64,000 nt of DNA from UBA2334 sp964396895 (GTDB taxonomy: Bacteria > Pseudomonadota > Gammaproteobacteria > Burkholderiales > Burkholderiaceae_C), in the NCBI GenBank assembly GCA_964396895.1, contig CAYNGJ010000001.1, forward strand, positions 124,001-188,000, given 5' to 3'. The first letter of the stretch is position 1, and every line of letters begins with the position of its first letter. Positions 16,362 through 25,900 of the stretch are shown piece after piece. A program made the translations under genes and the position numbers. Under the pieces are notes generated by a model. That model ran no database searches. It was not told where the DNA came from and saw only the letters and a list, made by a program, of their open reading frames with translations.

Positions 16362-17462
16362 TTACACCAAGGCGGGCGCTGCGGCGCGGGCGGGCGAGGG
16401 TGTGGCCACTGGGCGGGCCAGGCTGTACAGGTCGCGTGGGTTGGCCAGCGCCGGGATCAGGGCCAGGGACTGGCCCAGGCCCAGGGCGGCGGCCTGGGCG
16501 TGCAGGTAGCGCAGCGCGCTGTAGTCTTCCAGCGCAAAGCCCACCGAGTCGAACACCGTGACCTCCTCGGGCCGGGTGCGGCCATTGGCCTGTCCTGTCA
16601 GCACACGCCAGAGTTCCGTCACGCGGAAGTCGGCAGGCATTTGCTGCAGGTCGCCTTCCATGCGGGTTTGGGGCTCGTACTCGACGAACACGCTGGCGGC
16701 GCGCAGCACGTCGGCGGCCAACTCGGTCTTGCCCGGGCAGTCGCCGCCCACGGCGTTGATGTGCATGCCGGGGGCCAGCAGGTCGGCGCTGAGTATGGTG
16801 GCGTTGGTCTTGTCGGCCGTCACGGTGGTCACGATGTCGGCACCCTGCACCGCCTCGGCGGCGCTGGCACAGGCCTTCACCACCAGACCCGTGCCCGCCA
16901 GGTTGCGCACCAACTTGGCGGTGGCGCTGCCGTCCACATCGAACAGGCGCACCTGGGTGATGCCGACCAGGTGCTGAAAGGCCAGCGCCTGGAATTCACT
17001 TTGTGCGCCATTGCCAATGAGGGCCATGGTGCGACTGTCAGGGCGGGCCAGGGCGCGTGCGGCCATGGCCGAGGTGGCGGCGGTGCGCAGTGCGGTGGTC
17101 AGTGTCAGCTCGCTCACCAGCAGCGGTGCGCCCGTGGCCACATCGGCCAGCACGCCAAAAGCCATCACCGTGGGCAGGCCGTGCTGGGCGTTGTAGGGGT
17201 GGCCGTTGACGTACTTGAAGGCGTACTGGCTGGCGTCGGCAATGGGCATGAGCTCAATCACACCCACTGACGAGTGGGCGGCCACGCGGGCGGTTTTGTC
17301 AAAGTCGGGCCAACGCAGAAAGTCGTTGCGGATGGCCTGGGCCATCTCGTCCAGGCAAACGGGCAAGCCCTTGCTTCTGACCAATGTCGCCACGTCGGCG
17401 GGGCTCAGAAAGCGGGTGGGCAGGGTGGCGTGGGGGGTGGCCGTGGGGCGTGTGGGGGTCAT
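16362..17462 (-). CDS. ocd: Ornithine cyclodeaminase
   Basis: Converts ornithine to proline and ammonia with NAD as internal cofactor. The 366-residue product has the family segments FKYVNGHPYNAQHGLPTVMA (about residues 92-111), the Rossmann motif ALIGNGAQSEFQ (about residue 168) and HINAVGGDCPGKTEL. The start at 17462 (MTPTRPTA) is preferred, since the frame upstream is poorly conserved. It heads the arginase pair and is divergent from an Lrp/AsnC gene. The C-terminal ~20 residues are an Ala/Pro-rich tail. Confidence 0.9.
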   Translation of the reverse strand: MTPTRPTATPHATLPTRFLSPADVATLVRSKGLPVCLDEMAQAIRNDFLRWPDFDKTARVAAHSSVGVIELMPIADASQYAFKYVNGHPYNAQHGLPTVMAFGVLADVATGAPLLVSELTLTTALRTAATSAMAARALARPDSRTMALIGNGAQSEFQALAFQHLVGITQVRLFDVDGSATAKLVRNLAGTGLVVKACASAAEAVQGADIVTTVTADKTNATILSADLLAPGMHINAVGGDCPGKTELAADVLRAASVFVEYEPQTRMEGDLQQMPADFRVTELWRVLTGQANGRTRPEEVTVFDSVGFALEDYSALRYLHAQAAALGLGQSLALIPALANPRDLYSLARPVATPSPARAAAPALV

Positions 17463-17555
17463 GTGCAAGTCTCGATGGGTGGGCTTTTTGCCCGATGTCC
17501 CAGTGTGTTCTGGCCGCAAAACAATGAAAACAGCCAACATGTTGCAAATAAAATC

Positions 17556-17584
17556 AAAAATATGCCAAAGTGACAGATATTTTT
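17556..17584. promoter_or_regulatory. 8-bp inverted repeat in the ocd / Lrp-type regulator divergent promoter
   Basis: AAAAATAT (17556-17563) and ATATTTTT (17577-17584) are perfect inverted arms separated by 13 bases. They lie in an AT-rich 142-base gap between the divergent ocd and Lrp/AsnC genes. Lrp-family proteins bind AT-rich palindromes of this kind, so this is a candidate site for autoregulation and control of the arginine cluster. Confidence 0.45.
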
Positions 17585-17604
17585 ATCAATACGGCACATT
17601 TCTC

Positions 17605-18030
17605 ATGGACGACACCGATCAACGCCTGATTGCCCTGCTGCGCCAAGATGCCCGCGCCAGCGTGGCCACCTTGGCCGCACGGTTGAAGGTCTCACGCGGC
17701 ACCGTGACCAACCGCATCACCCGCCTGGAGGACCAGGGCCTCATCGTGGGTTACACCGTGCGCTTGCGCCCCGACTCGCAGCCCAACGACATCCGGGCCT
17801 GGATGAGCATCGAGGTCGAGGGCAACACCACGCGGGTGGTCATTGCCAACCTGCTTGGCGAACCCGGCGTGGCCACCCTGCACGACACCAATGGCCGCTG
17901 GGACTTGCTGGCCGAGCTGCGCGCGGCCAACCTGGCCGAGCTGTCTGCTGTGCTGGAGCGCATTCGCCTGGTCAAGGGCATACGCAACACTGAAACCAGC
18001 ATCCACCTACAAACCTATCGGGCGGCTTGA
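17605..18030 (+). CDS. Lrp/AsnC family transcriptional regulator
   Basis: A 141-residue regulator with an N-terminal helix-turn-helix domain (TDQRLIALLRQDARASVATLAARLKVSR...) and a C-terminal RAM/AsnC effector domain (about residues 65-135). It starts at the ATG at 17605. A longer frame upstream would run into the divergent gene. Its place opposite ocd-arginase suggests it senses arginine, ornithine or proline and controls that cluster. The domain reading is firm, the ligand is inferred. Confidence 0.88.
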   Translation: MDDTDQRLIALLRQDARASVATLAARLKVSRGTVTNRITRLEDQGLIVGYTVRLRPDSQPNDIRAWMSIEVEGNTTRVVIANLLGEPGVATLHDTNGRWDLLAELRAANLAELSAVLERIRLVKGIRNTETSIHLQTYRAA

Positions 18031-18148
18031 TTCCCGTGCTGGGGCCAGTGGGTCAGTTGGCGGATGGGTGATCAACGGCTTGACGTTGAAACGCCGCACG
18101 TTGCATGGAGGTGTCCGCCGCCGTGACCATCGCGCCTAAAATCCACCG

Positions 18149-18240
18149 CTTCACCGGGGGTGTCGCCGCACATGGGGTGCGGTGGCTGAGAAAGTCCCCA
18201 AACACCTGATCTGGGCAATGCCAGCGTAGGGAGCGTGAGG
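18149..18240 (+). promoter_or_regulatory. TPP (thiamine pyrophosphate) riboswitch
   Basis: The conserved TPP-aptamer (thi box) segments are present in order: GGGGGTG at 18156-18162, GCTGAGA at 18185-18191, and ACCTGATCTGGGCAATGCC (18204-18222) followed by AGCGTAGGGA (18223-18232). A closing P1 stem can form between CTTCAC (18149-18154) and GTGAGG (18235-18240). A -10-like TAAAAT at 18137-18142 would place transcription start right at the 5' edge of the aptamer. It precedes thiBPQ, so high TPP should lower thiamine transporter expression. Confidence 0.95.
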
Positions 18241-18255
18241 ACCGGCGCCGCCAGC

Positions 18256-18302
18256 GCCAGGCGCATGGCTCTTTGTGCAGAGGGCACGCCCGATCGCCTG
18301 GC
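18256..18302 (+). promoter_or_regulatory. Possible riboswitch expression platform hairpin
   Basis: GCCAGGCG (18256-18263) and CGCCTGGC (18295-18302) are perfectly complementary. The right arm ends 2 bases before the AGGAG ribosome site (18305-18309) of thiB. The helix could compete with aptamer 3' sequences and control translation rather than termination, since no T-run is present. This is inferred by eye, without folding energies. Confidence 0.4.
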
Positions 18303-18314
18303 ACAGGAGCCCAC

Positions 18315-19352
18315 ATGTCCGCATCCGTTTCACGTCGCCTCGCGCTGGGCTTGCTGGGGACCACGCTGTGGGGTTCGGCCACCCTGGCCTGGTCGGCCAC
18401 CCCCACCTTGCGTGTGCTCACCCACAGTTCCTTCGATCTGCCCAAAGAAATGTTGGCTGGGTTCGAGCAGTCGGCTGGGGTCAAGCTCTCCATCGTCAAG
18501 GCGGGCGATGCGGGCGAAATGCTGAACAAGCTCATCCTCACCCGCGCCCAACCCATTGCCGACGTGGTTTACGGCATCGACAACGCACTGGCCAGCAAGG
18601 CCGTGGCGGCGGGCGTGTTGGCTGCTTACGATGGCCCGGCCGCCAGTGCCGCCTCAGTGGCCCGCCTGCCCGCGCCGCTGGTGCCGGTGGACCACGGCTA
18701 CGTGACCCTCAACATCGACAAGGCCTGGTTTGCCAAGCAGGGCGTGCCGGTGCCCACCAGCCTGGCCGACTTGACCCAGCCCGCCTACAAGGGGTTATTG
18801 GTGGTGCAACACCCGGCCACGTCCAGTCCCGGACTGGGGTTTTTGGCCGCCACCATTGCTGGCATGGGGGAGGCGGCCGCGTTCGACTGGTGGGCCCGCC
18901 TGCGCGCCAACGGCGTCAAGGTGGCCAAAGGCTGGAGCGAGGCCTACTACACCGACTTCAGCCGCAACGGCGGCAAGCGCCCCATCGTGGTCAGCTATGC
19001 CAGCAGCCCTGCGGCCGAGGTGTTCTACAGCAAAGAAGCCATCAGCGAACTCCCCACCGCCAGCCTGACGCTGCCCGGCGGCGTGTTCCAGCAAGTTGAA
19101 GGGGTGGCGTTGGTCAAAGGCGGCGGGCAGGTGGTGGCGGCGGGCCGTTTCATCGAGTTTTTGCGCAGCGCCCCCGTGCAGCAGGCGATTCCCACCAGCG
19201 TGTGGATGTACCCCGCCACCCCAGGCACGGCATTGCCCGAGGTCATGCGCCACGCCGCAGAACCCACCCGGTTTGACAACCCCAGCACCGACGCACTGGC
19301 CAAGCAAAGCGCCGCCTGGGTTGCCCGCTGGACCAAAGTGGTGCTGAAGTGA
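18315..19352 (+). CDS. thiB: Thiamine ABC transporter substrate-binding protein
   Basis: A 345-residue periplasmic binding protein with a signal peptide (about residues 1-27, ending SATPTLRV). The mature sequence LTHSSFDLPKEMLAGFEQ, then VVYGIDN and later VDHGYVTLNID, follows the ThiB/TbpA pattern. The start is the ATG at 18315 with CAGGAG upstream. It is the first gene after a TPP riboswitch and is followed by a two-domain permease and an ATPase, which supports thiamine or its phosphates as substrate over iron or sulfate. Confidence 0.92.
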   Translation: MSASVSRRLALGLLGTTLWGSATLAWSATPTLRVLTHSSFDLPKEMLAGFEQSAGVKLSIVKAGDAGEMLNKLILTRAQPIADVVYGIDNALASKAVAAGVLAAYDGPAASAASVARLPAPLVPVDHGYVTLNIDKAWFAKQGVPVPTSLADLTQPAYKGLLVVQHPATSSPGLGFLAATIAGMGEAAAFDWWARLRANGVKVAKGWSEAYYTDFSRNGGKRPIVVSYASSPAAEVFYSKEAISELPTASLTLPGGVFQQVEGVALVKGGGQVVAAGRFIEFLRSAPVQQAIPTSVWMYPATPGTALPEVMRHAAEPTRFDNPSTDALAKQSAAWVARWTKVVLK

Positions 19353-19390
19353 CCACCGCCACCCACACGCCACGCCCTGCCTGACCCGCC

Positions 19391-21046
19391 ATGCGCTGGT
19401 TCCCCCGTGCGCTGGTGGTGTGGCCCGCGCTGTTTCTGGCGGTGATGGTGGCCGCCCCTGTGCTGCGTCTGGCGTGGGAGGGTACGGCCTTGCCCCCAGG
19501 CGGTTGGGTGGGCGATGACGGGGCGTTGGCCACGGCCCCGCCGCTGCCCTGGGGCACTTGGCTGGCCACGCTGTGGGGGGTGTGGCAGGACGACTACCTG
19601 CGCTTTCGGCTGCTGTGGTCGCTGGCGCAGGCGGGGGTGTCCACCGCGCTCACGCTGGTGCTGGGCCTGCCCGTGGCCTGGGTGCTGGCCCGGCTGGACT
19701 TTGTGGGCCGCCGCTGGGTGCTGCGGCTGCTGATGCTGCCGTTTGTGGTGCCCACGCTGGTGGCCGCGCTGGGCATTTTGGCGCTGTGGGGGCCGGGGGG
19801 CTGGCTCAGCACCCCGCTGGGGCTGTCGCTGGAGGACAGCCCATGGCTGCTCATTCTGGGTAACCTGTTTTTCAACCTGTGCCTGGTGGTGCGCGCGGTG
19901 GTGGATGGCCTGGGCCAGGTCAGCGCGTCGCGCCTGGCAGCGGCCCGCACGCTGGGCGCCACACCCTGGCGGGCCTTTTGGCGGGTGGAATGGCCCGCCA
20001 TCCGGCTGGTGCTGGCGTCGGCCCTGTGCCTGGTGTTCCTCTATTGTTTTTCGGGCATGGGCCTGGCACTGGTGCTGGGGGGGCAGCGCTGGGCCACGGT
20101 GGAGGTCGAGATTTACACGCTGGTGGCGCACGAGCTTCGCCTGGCCGAGGCCAGCGCCCTGGCACTGTGGAGCATGGCCGTGGGGGCCGTGCTGGCCGGT
20201 GGTTATGCGGTGCTGGCGCGCCGCCTGGCTCAGCCCCTGCGGGCAGACCGCGTGCCCCTGCGGCCTGTCACCACCGCGCGCCAGGGCTGGGCCGTGGGCG
20301 CGGCGCTGACCGTGTTGGGGTTGGCCAGCGTGCTGCCCCTGCTGGCCAGTGTGGGTCACGCCCTGGCCGATGTGCCCGCCCTGTGGCGGGTGTGGATGGC
20401 CGCCGACACCTGGCAGGCCCTGGCCAACACGCTGCGGTTTTCCGGGGCGGCGTTGGTGGCGGCCACCTTGCTGGGCCTGGCGCAGGGGCTGGCCGCGCAC
20501 CACTGGGGCACGGCGGCACCGGGCAACGGGCAGGGCATGGCCAAGCGGGTGGCGGTGCTGATACAAGCCAGCGGTTTTTTGCCGTTTGTGGCCTCGCCCG
20601 TCACGGTGGCGTTTGGCCTGTTGCTGCTCTACCCCGATTGGTCGGCCAGTCTGGTGCTGCTGGTGGCCGCCTACACCCTGCTGGCCTATCCGTTTGTGGC
20701 GCAGGCCGTGGCACAGGGCCTGGCCGCCTTGCCCCCCGCCTGGGCGCAGGCGGCGCAAACCCTGGGGGCCAGCCCTTGGCGGGTGTTTGTGCGCGTGACC
20801 CTGCCACTGCTGGCGCCCGCGCTGCGCCGGGGCATGGCCTTTGCAGCGGCCACGGCCTTGGGTGAATTTGCCGTGAGCCTGTTTTTGTCGCGCCCCGAGT
20901 GGACCACCCTCACCACCCTCATCTACCAGCACCTGGGCCGACCGGGTGAGGCCAATGTGCACGCAGCCCATGCCCTGTCGTTGCTGCTGATGGCGCTGGC
21001 GCTGGGCGTGTTTGTGTTCCTGGACAAGGAAAAACCCCATGCTTGA
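19391..21046 (+). CDS. thiP: Thiamine ABC transporter permease
   Basis: A 551-residue permease with two fused inner-membrane halves (about 12 helices). Each half carries its own EAA-type loop: AARTLGATPWRAFWRVEWP near residue 180 and AAQTLGASPWRVFVRVTLP near residue 455. This duplicated layout is typical of ThiP and of the related iron permeases. The product overlaps the start of thiQ by 8 bases. The neighbouring riboswitch identifies the substrate as thiamine. Confidence 0.92.
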   Translation: MRWFPRALVVWPALFLAVMVAAPVLRLAWEGTALPPGGWVGDDGALATAPPLPWGTWLATLWGVWQDDYLRFRLLWSLAQAGVSTALTLVLGLPVAWVLARLDFVGRRWVLRLLMLPFVVPTLVAALGILALWGPGGWLSTPLGLSLEDSPWLLILGNLFFNLCLVVRAVVDGLGQVSASRLAAARTLGATPWRAFWRVEWPAIRLVLASALCLVFLYCFSGMGLALVLGGQRWATVEVEIYTLVAHELRLAEASALALWSMAVGAVLAGGYAVLARRLAQPLRADRVPLRPVTTARQGWAVGAALTVLGLASVLPLLASVGHALADVPALWRVWMAADTWQALANTLRFSGAALVAATLLGLAQGLAAHHWGTAAPGNGQGMAKRVAVLIQASGFLPFVASPVTVAFGLLLLYPDWSASLVLLVAAYTLLAYPFVAQAVAQGLAALPPAWAQAAQTLGASPWRVFVRVTLPLLAPALRRGMAFAAATALGEFAVSLFLSRPEWTTLTTLIYQHLGRPGEANVHAAHALSLLLMALALGVFVFLDKEKPHA

Positions 21047-21725
21047 AGCCGTTGGCTTGTGCAAACGCTGGTGCGATGGCGCCGCCGGAGACGCCACCGG
21101 GCGCCCTACCTCCGCCCCCCGCTGGCTGGCGCACGACCTGAGTTTGCGGGTGGCCCCTGGCGAAACCGTGGCACTGCTGGGCGCGTCGGGCAGCGGCAAA
21201 AGCACACTGCTCAAGCTGCTGGCCGGGCTGGAGGTGCCCGAGGCCGGTCAGGTGCGTTGGGCCGGGCAGGACTTGGCCGGCACGCCCCCCGAGCAGCGCG
21301 GCTTTGCGCTCATGTTCCAAGACTTTGCGCTGTTTCCCCACCTCAACGTGCAAGACAACGTGGCCTTTGGCCCGGTGGAGCACGGTGTGCCCAAGGCCCA
21401 GGCCCGCGCCCAGGCCCGCACACTGCTGGCCAGCTTTGGGCTGGCCGAGCGGGCGCTGTCGCGGGTCACGCAGTTGTCGGGAGGGGAGCAGCAGCGGGTG
21501 GCGCTGGCGCGGGCGCTGGCCTCACAGCCCAGGGCCTTGCTGCTGGACGAGCCGTTTTCCGCGCTCGATGCCGACCTGCGCCAGCACCTGCGCACCGAGT
21601 TTGCCCAGCGCATCACCCAGGCGGGCATGGCCTGTGTGCTGGTGACCCACGACGAGACCGAGGCCCGCGCCATGGGTCAGCGCGGCCACCGCCTGGTGGA
21701 CGGTGTGCTGCACCCCATTTGGTGA
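21039..21725 (+). CDS. thiQ: Thiamine ABC transporter ATP-binding protein
   Basis: A 228-residue ATPase with Walker A GASGSGKST (about residue 49), the signature LSGGEQQR, Walker B ALLLDEPFSALD and a switch histidine in VTHDETEA. The ATG at 21039 overlaps the end of thiP and has AAGGAA upstream. It completes the ThiBPQ importer and ends directly at an AT-rich repeat that separates it from the convergent next gene. Confidence 0.92.
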   Translation: MLEAVGLCKRWCDGAAGDATGRPTSAPRWLAHDLSLRVAPGETVALLGASGSGKSTLLKLLAGLEVPEAGQVRWAGQDLAGTPPEQRGFALMFQDFALFPHLNVQDNVAFGPVEHGVPKAQARAQARTLLASFGLAERALSRVTQLSGGEQQRVALARALASQPRALLLDEPFSALDADLRQHLRTEFAQRITQAGMACVLVTHDETEARAMGQRGHRLVDGVLHPIW

Positions 21726-21782
21726 AACAGTAGCTAACTGTTGAATACCAGCATGCGCTGGGTGCCAAAATCAGTCAACTTT
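21726..21782 (+). repeat. AT-rich dispersed element, copy 4
   Basis: Shows TAGCT (21731-21735) and ATGCGCTGGGTGCCAAAATCA. It fills the gap between the convergent thiQ and Bug-family genes and holds the TGA stop of the latter (21771-21773). A hairpin AACAGT/ACTGTT (21726-21731 and 21737-21742) lies at its left end. It may act as the transcription end for both genes. Confidence 0.65.
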
Positions 21783-22799
21783 TGCGCCCGATGCCTTCAC
21801 CACCACCGCCCATTTGCTGATTTCGCTCTGGATCAGCTGGGTGAATTCCTGGGGCGAGTTGCCACTGGGAATGGCGCCCTGGGCCACCAGCCTTTCTTTG
21901 ATGGCCGGGCTGTTCAGCGCCTTGGCCGTTTCCTGTTGCAAGCGCAGCACCACGTCGGGCGGTGTGCCCGCCGGGGCCAGCAGGCCAAACCACGAGCTGG
22001 CCTCGAACCCGGCCAGCGGCCCGGCCTCTTCCACCGTGGGCAGATCGGGCACGGCGGGTGAGCGCTGGGCACTGGTCACGGCAAAGGCCTTGAGCTTGCC
22101 CGACTTGATGTGCGGCATGGCCGAGGGCAGGTTGTCAAACATCACGTCCACATTGCCCGCCACCATGTCCATCAGCGCCGGGCCGGAGCCACGGTAGGGA
22201 ATGTGGGTCATGAACACCCCCGTGCGCGACTTGAACAGCTCACCCGCCATGTGGATGGAGGTGCCGTTGCCGCTGGAGGCCATGTTGAGTCGGCCCGGGT
22301 TCGCCTTGGCGTAACGGATGAAATCGGGCACGGTGGCAATGCCCAGCTTGGCGGCGCGCTCGGCGTTCATGACCATGACGTTGGGCACGCCCGCCACCAG
22401 GGTGACGGGGGCGAAGTCTTTCTGCGGGTCGTAGGGCAGGCTGGCGTACAGCGATTTGTTGATGCCGTGCGTGCCCACGGTGCCCATGAGCAGGGTGTGG
22501 CCGTCGGGCGCGCTTTTGGCCACCAGGTCGGCCCCGATGTTGCCGCCCGCTCCGGGCTTGTTGTCCACGATGAACGACTGCCCAAACACCCGGGACAGCT
22601 CTGGCGCAATGGCGCGGGCCAGCAGGTCGGTGGTGCCGCCGGGGGCAAAGGGCACCACCATGCGCACCGGTTTGCTGGGCCATTTGTCTTGCGCCATGGC
22701 CCAGGGGCTGGCAGTGGCGCAGGCCAGTGTGGCCAGGGCCAGCAGGCTGCGGCGGCGCAAGGCCATGGCAGCGGGGGGGCGGTGTTGGGGTTGCGTCAT
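21771..22799 (-). CDS. Bug/TctC-family tripartite tricarboxylate transporter substrate-binding protein
   Basis: A 342-residue periplasmic binding protein of the Bug family, which is strongly expanded in Burkholderiales. The signal peptide (RRRSLLALATLACATASPWAMAQD) is followed by WPSKPVRMVVPFAPGGTTDL and the conserved NKPGAGGNIGADLVA. The start at 22799 (MTQPQ) follows a GGAGA ribosome site. No TctA/TctB membrane partners are adjacent, so this is an orphan binding protein whose ligand cannot be told from sequence. The last codons and stop fall in a repeat. Confidence 0.9.
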   Translation of the reverse strand: MTQPQHRPPAAMALRRRSLLALATLACATASPWAMAQDKWPSKPVRMVVPFAPGGTTDLLARAIAPELSRVFGQSFIVDNKPGAGGNIGADLVAKSAPDGHTLLMGTVGTHGINKSLYASLPYDPQKDFAPVTLVAGVPNVMVMNAERAAKLGIATVPDFIRYAKANPGRLNMASSGNGTSIHMAGELFKSRTGVFMTHIPYRGSGPALMDMVAGNVDVMFDNLPSAMPHIKSGKLKAFAVTSAQRSPAVPDLPTVEEAGPLAGFEASSWFGLLAPAGTPPDVVLRLQQETAKALNSPAIKERLVAQGAIPSGNSPQEFTQLIQSEISKWAVVVKASGAKVD

Positions 22800-22910
22800 G
22801 TTTGTCTCCGGTGTGGTTGTGGTCCAAGCCCATGCCTGGGCGCACCATGATGCCCGCAATGGCCGACGCCGGACAGTCGCGCAGGCAGCTTTGGCCCCGG
22901 AGGGCGGCGC

Positions 22911-25900
22911 TCAGGTGGTGGCTTCAGGCGAGGGGCTGGGGGCGTGCGTGGCACTGCCCTGCTGCAGCCAGGCCTCGAACTGGGCCACCGGCTGTGGGCG
23001 CGCAAAAAGGTAGCCCTGGAACAGGCCGCAACCCACGGAATGCAGGAAATCCCGCTGCGCCGGGGTCTCCACCCCCTCAGCCACCACGTCCAGCCCCAGG
23101 CTGTGGGCCAGGGCCACGATGGTGCGGGCAATGGCGGCGTCGTTGGCGTCGTGCAGCACGTCGCGCACAAAAGACTGGTCAATTTTCAGCTGGTCCAGCG
23201 GCAGGCGCTTGAGGTAGGTCAGCGACGAAAAGCCGGTGCCGAAGTCGTCCAGCGAGAAGCCCACGCCGTGGGCCTTGAGTTTGCGCATTTTCTGGATGAT
23301 GTCGTCCACGTTGGCCACCAGCATGGACTCCGTCAGCTCCAGCTTCAGGCGCTGCGGCGGTGCACCGGTGCGCGCCAGCACGTCCAGTACCTGCGACACA
23401 AAGTCGCGCTGCTGGAACTGGTGGGCGCTCACGTTGACCGACACGCACAGGTGCGACCAGGGCGCCATGCGCGCCCACTGCGTCAGCTGGGCGCAGGCCG
23501 TCTCCAGCACCCACAGGCCCAGCGGCAGGATGAGCCCGGTTTCCTCGGCCAGCGGGATGAACTCCGCCGGCGACACCATGCCCTGCCGTGGGTGCAGCCA
23601 GCGCACCAGGGCCTCCGCGCCGCTCACGCGGCGATGCGCGTCCACCTGGGGCTGGTAGTGCAACACAAATTGCTGTTGCTCGACGGCCAGGCGCAGGTCG
23701 GCTTCCAATGCGGCGCGGCGCAACACGGCGGCTTCCATGTCAGGGTCGAAGAAACGCACCGCGTTGCGTCCGGCGGCTTTGGCCCGGTACATGGCCAGGT
23801 CGGCCTGGCGCATCACATCGGCCAGAGCGGTGTGTTGGCCCAGGAACAGACTCACCCCTATGCTGGCGGTGCAGCGGTGGGTGATGTCGCCCAGCGCATA
23901 GGGGTGGGTGAGGTCCACCAGCAACTGCGTGGCAATGGCTTCTGCGTGGGTGGCCGCTTCGGCCTGGCCGGGTCCCAGACCCAGCAGCATGACCACAAAT
24001 TCGTCGCCCCCCAGTCGGGCCACCGTGTCCTGTGCCCGCACGCCCTGGCAGAGGCGGGTGGCCACCTGCTGCAGCAAGGCATCGCCGGCGCCGTGGCCGT
24101 GGGTGTCGTTCAGGGTTTTGAAGTGGTCCAGGTCGATGAACAGCAGGGCGCAGTGACTGCCCTCGCGGGCACTGAGCGCCGTGGCCTGGCGCGCCCTGTC
24201 CATCAGCAGGGTGCGGTTGGGCAGGCCGGTGAGCTGGTCGTAAAAAGCCAGGGTGTTGATTTGTTCTTCTGCCTTTTTGCGCTCGGTGATGTCGTGGTGA
24301 ATGCCGATGTAGTGCGTCACCTCGTGGTGCGCATTTTTCACCGCCGAAATGGTCATCCACTTGGGGTAAATCTCGCCGTTTTTGCGCTTGTCCCACACCT
24401 CGCCCTGCCAGCCACCCGTGTCGTGGATGGTGGCCCACATGGCGGCATAGAACACCTCGTTGTGGCGGCCCGAGGCCAACATGCGGGGGGTCTGGCCCAC
24501 ACACTCCTCGGCCGGGTAACCCGTGCTCTCGCTGAATGCCCGGTTGACCTTGAGGATGACGCCCTGCGCATCGGTCACCACCGTGGGCTGCTGCGACTCG
24601 AAGGCCACCGCCGCCACCTGCAGCTCTTCCTGGGCCTGGCGCGTGGCCGTGATGTCGCGGGCAATGCCCAGCACCCCGATCAGTCGCCCCTGGGGGTCGT
24701 GGGCCGGGGTTTTGATGATCTCAAAGTAGCCCTGGATGTCGCCCGTCACCGAGTGCAGCCATCGTTCCTCCTTGTGCGCCTTGTCCATGAACACGGTCGC
24801 GTGGTCGCTGCGTTCGAAGGCATCGGCCACTTCGGCGTCGAAAAAATCGTGGTCGGTTTTGCCCAGGATGTCGGCCTCTTTGACGCCGTAAAACCGCTCA
24901 AAGCGCACGTTGCAGCTGAGGTAAGCCCCTTTGGGATTTTTCAGCCACACCAGATCGGGCATGGTCCGCACCAGCGAGCGCAGCAGCCCGCGCTCGTGCG
25001 CCAGCTCCCGCTGGCTGCGCAGCAGCGACGCCTGGGTGGATTTGAGCTGGTCGTGCTCCCGCAGCAGCACGGCCTGGCGCACCATGGCCAGCACCGCCAC
25101 CAGCACGGCGCCCAGTTCGGCGGCGGACTGAATGCTGTCGGCCATGTCGGGCAGGTTGTGGATGAGCAGCACCGCGCTGGCCACCAGCAGCAGGCACACC
25201 AGGGGCAGCTGGCGCAGCACCCCTTCGCACCGGCGCTCCCACTGGGGGTCGGTGTGGCGCTCCAGGTGCCAGCGCACCAGGCTGAACCCCATGGCCAGGG
25301 CCCCCACTGAAAACAAACCGTTGAACCAGGCGCCGTCGTAAGACTGGCCATTCAAGGCCAGGTAGTTCCAGTGCATCCAGCTCAGGCAGGTGAGCACCAG
25401 TCCGCCCAACAGGTACCACAGGCCTGGCGTGGGCCGCAGGCGCAGCGTGAGCACCAGGACCACCAGCAGACACACGGGGGCCAGCAGACTGATGGGGTAG
25501 GCCAGCAGCACCAGCAGGGGCAGCAGCGGGGTGTCTCCCTGGCTGGGCAGGTAGCGCACCAGCAGCAGCACGGTCAGTGCCATGGCCAGCATGAGGGTGT
25601 CCAACCAGGCGGCTTTGCGCTGGCTGGGCAGGGTGTGGGCCTGCAACACACGCGCCAACCCCACCAGCACCAGTGGCCCCAGCCACAGGTAGAGCGCATC
25701 GGACGGGGCGGGGAACAGGTTCGCGTCGGTGAAGACCTGCAGGTCCCACACCAGTTGGCCCAGGGCATAGGCCGACAGACCCGCGGCCATCCACCAGCCC
25801 GCTCGGGCATGCCGCTGGCCCAGTTGGCGCTGGCCCAGCCAGGCCAGTGCGGCGCCGGCCAGGGTGCCCGCCGTCCAGTGCAGGTTGTCGAAAAAACGCA

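Noticed and set aside
9855..17462. Cysteine synthase-like enzyme plus ornithine cyclodeaminase as an SbnA/SbnB-type diaminopropionate pathway
   Set aside because: The PLP enzyme resembles Cds1-type proteins, the two genes are far apart in the cluster, and no siderophore or peptide synthetase genes are present. Arginase next to OCD explains the OCD better.
9855..17462. Ectoine breakdown cluster (deacylase, OCD-like, Lrp regulator)
   Set aside because: No DoeA-type hydrolase is present, the binding protein looks like a basic amino acid binder, and the gene order matches aotJQMOP with arginase.
18315..21725. Iron(III) or sulfate ABC importer
   Set aside because: The permease type is shared with iron systems, but the TPP riboswitch directly upstream and the ThiB-like binding protein point to thiamine.
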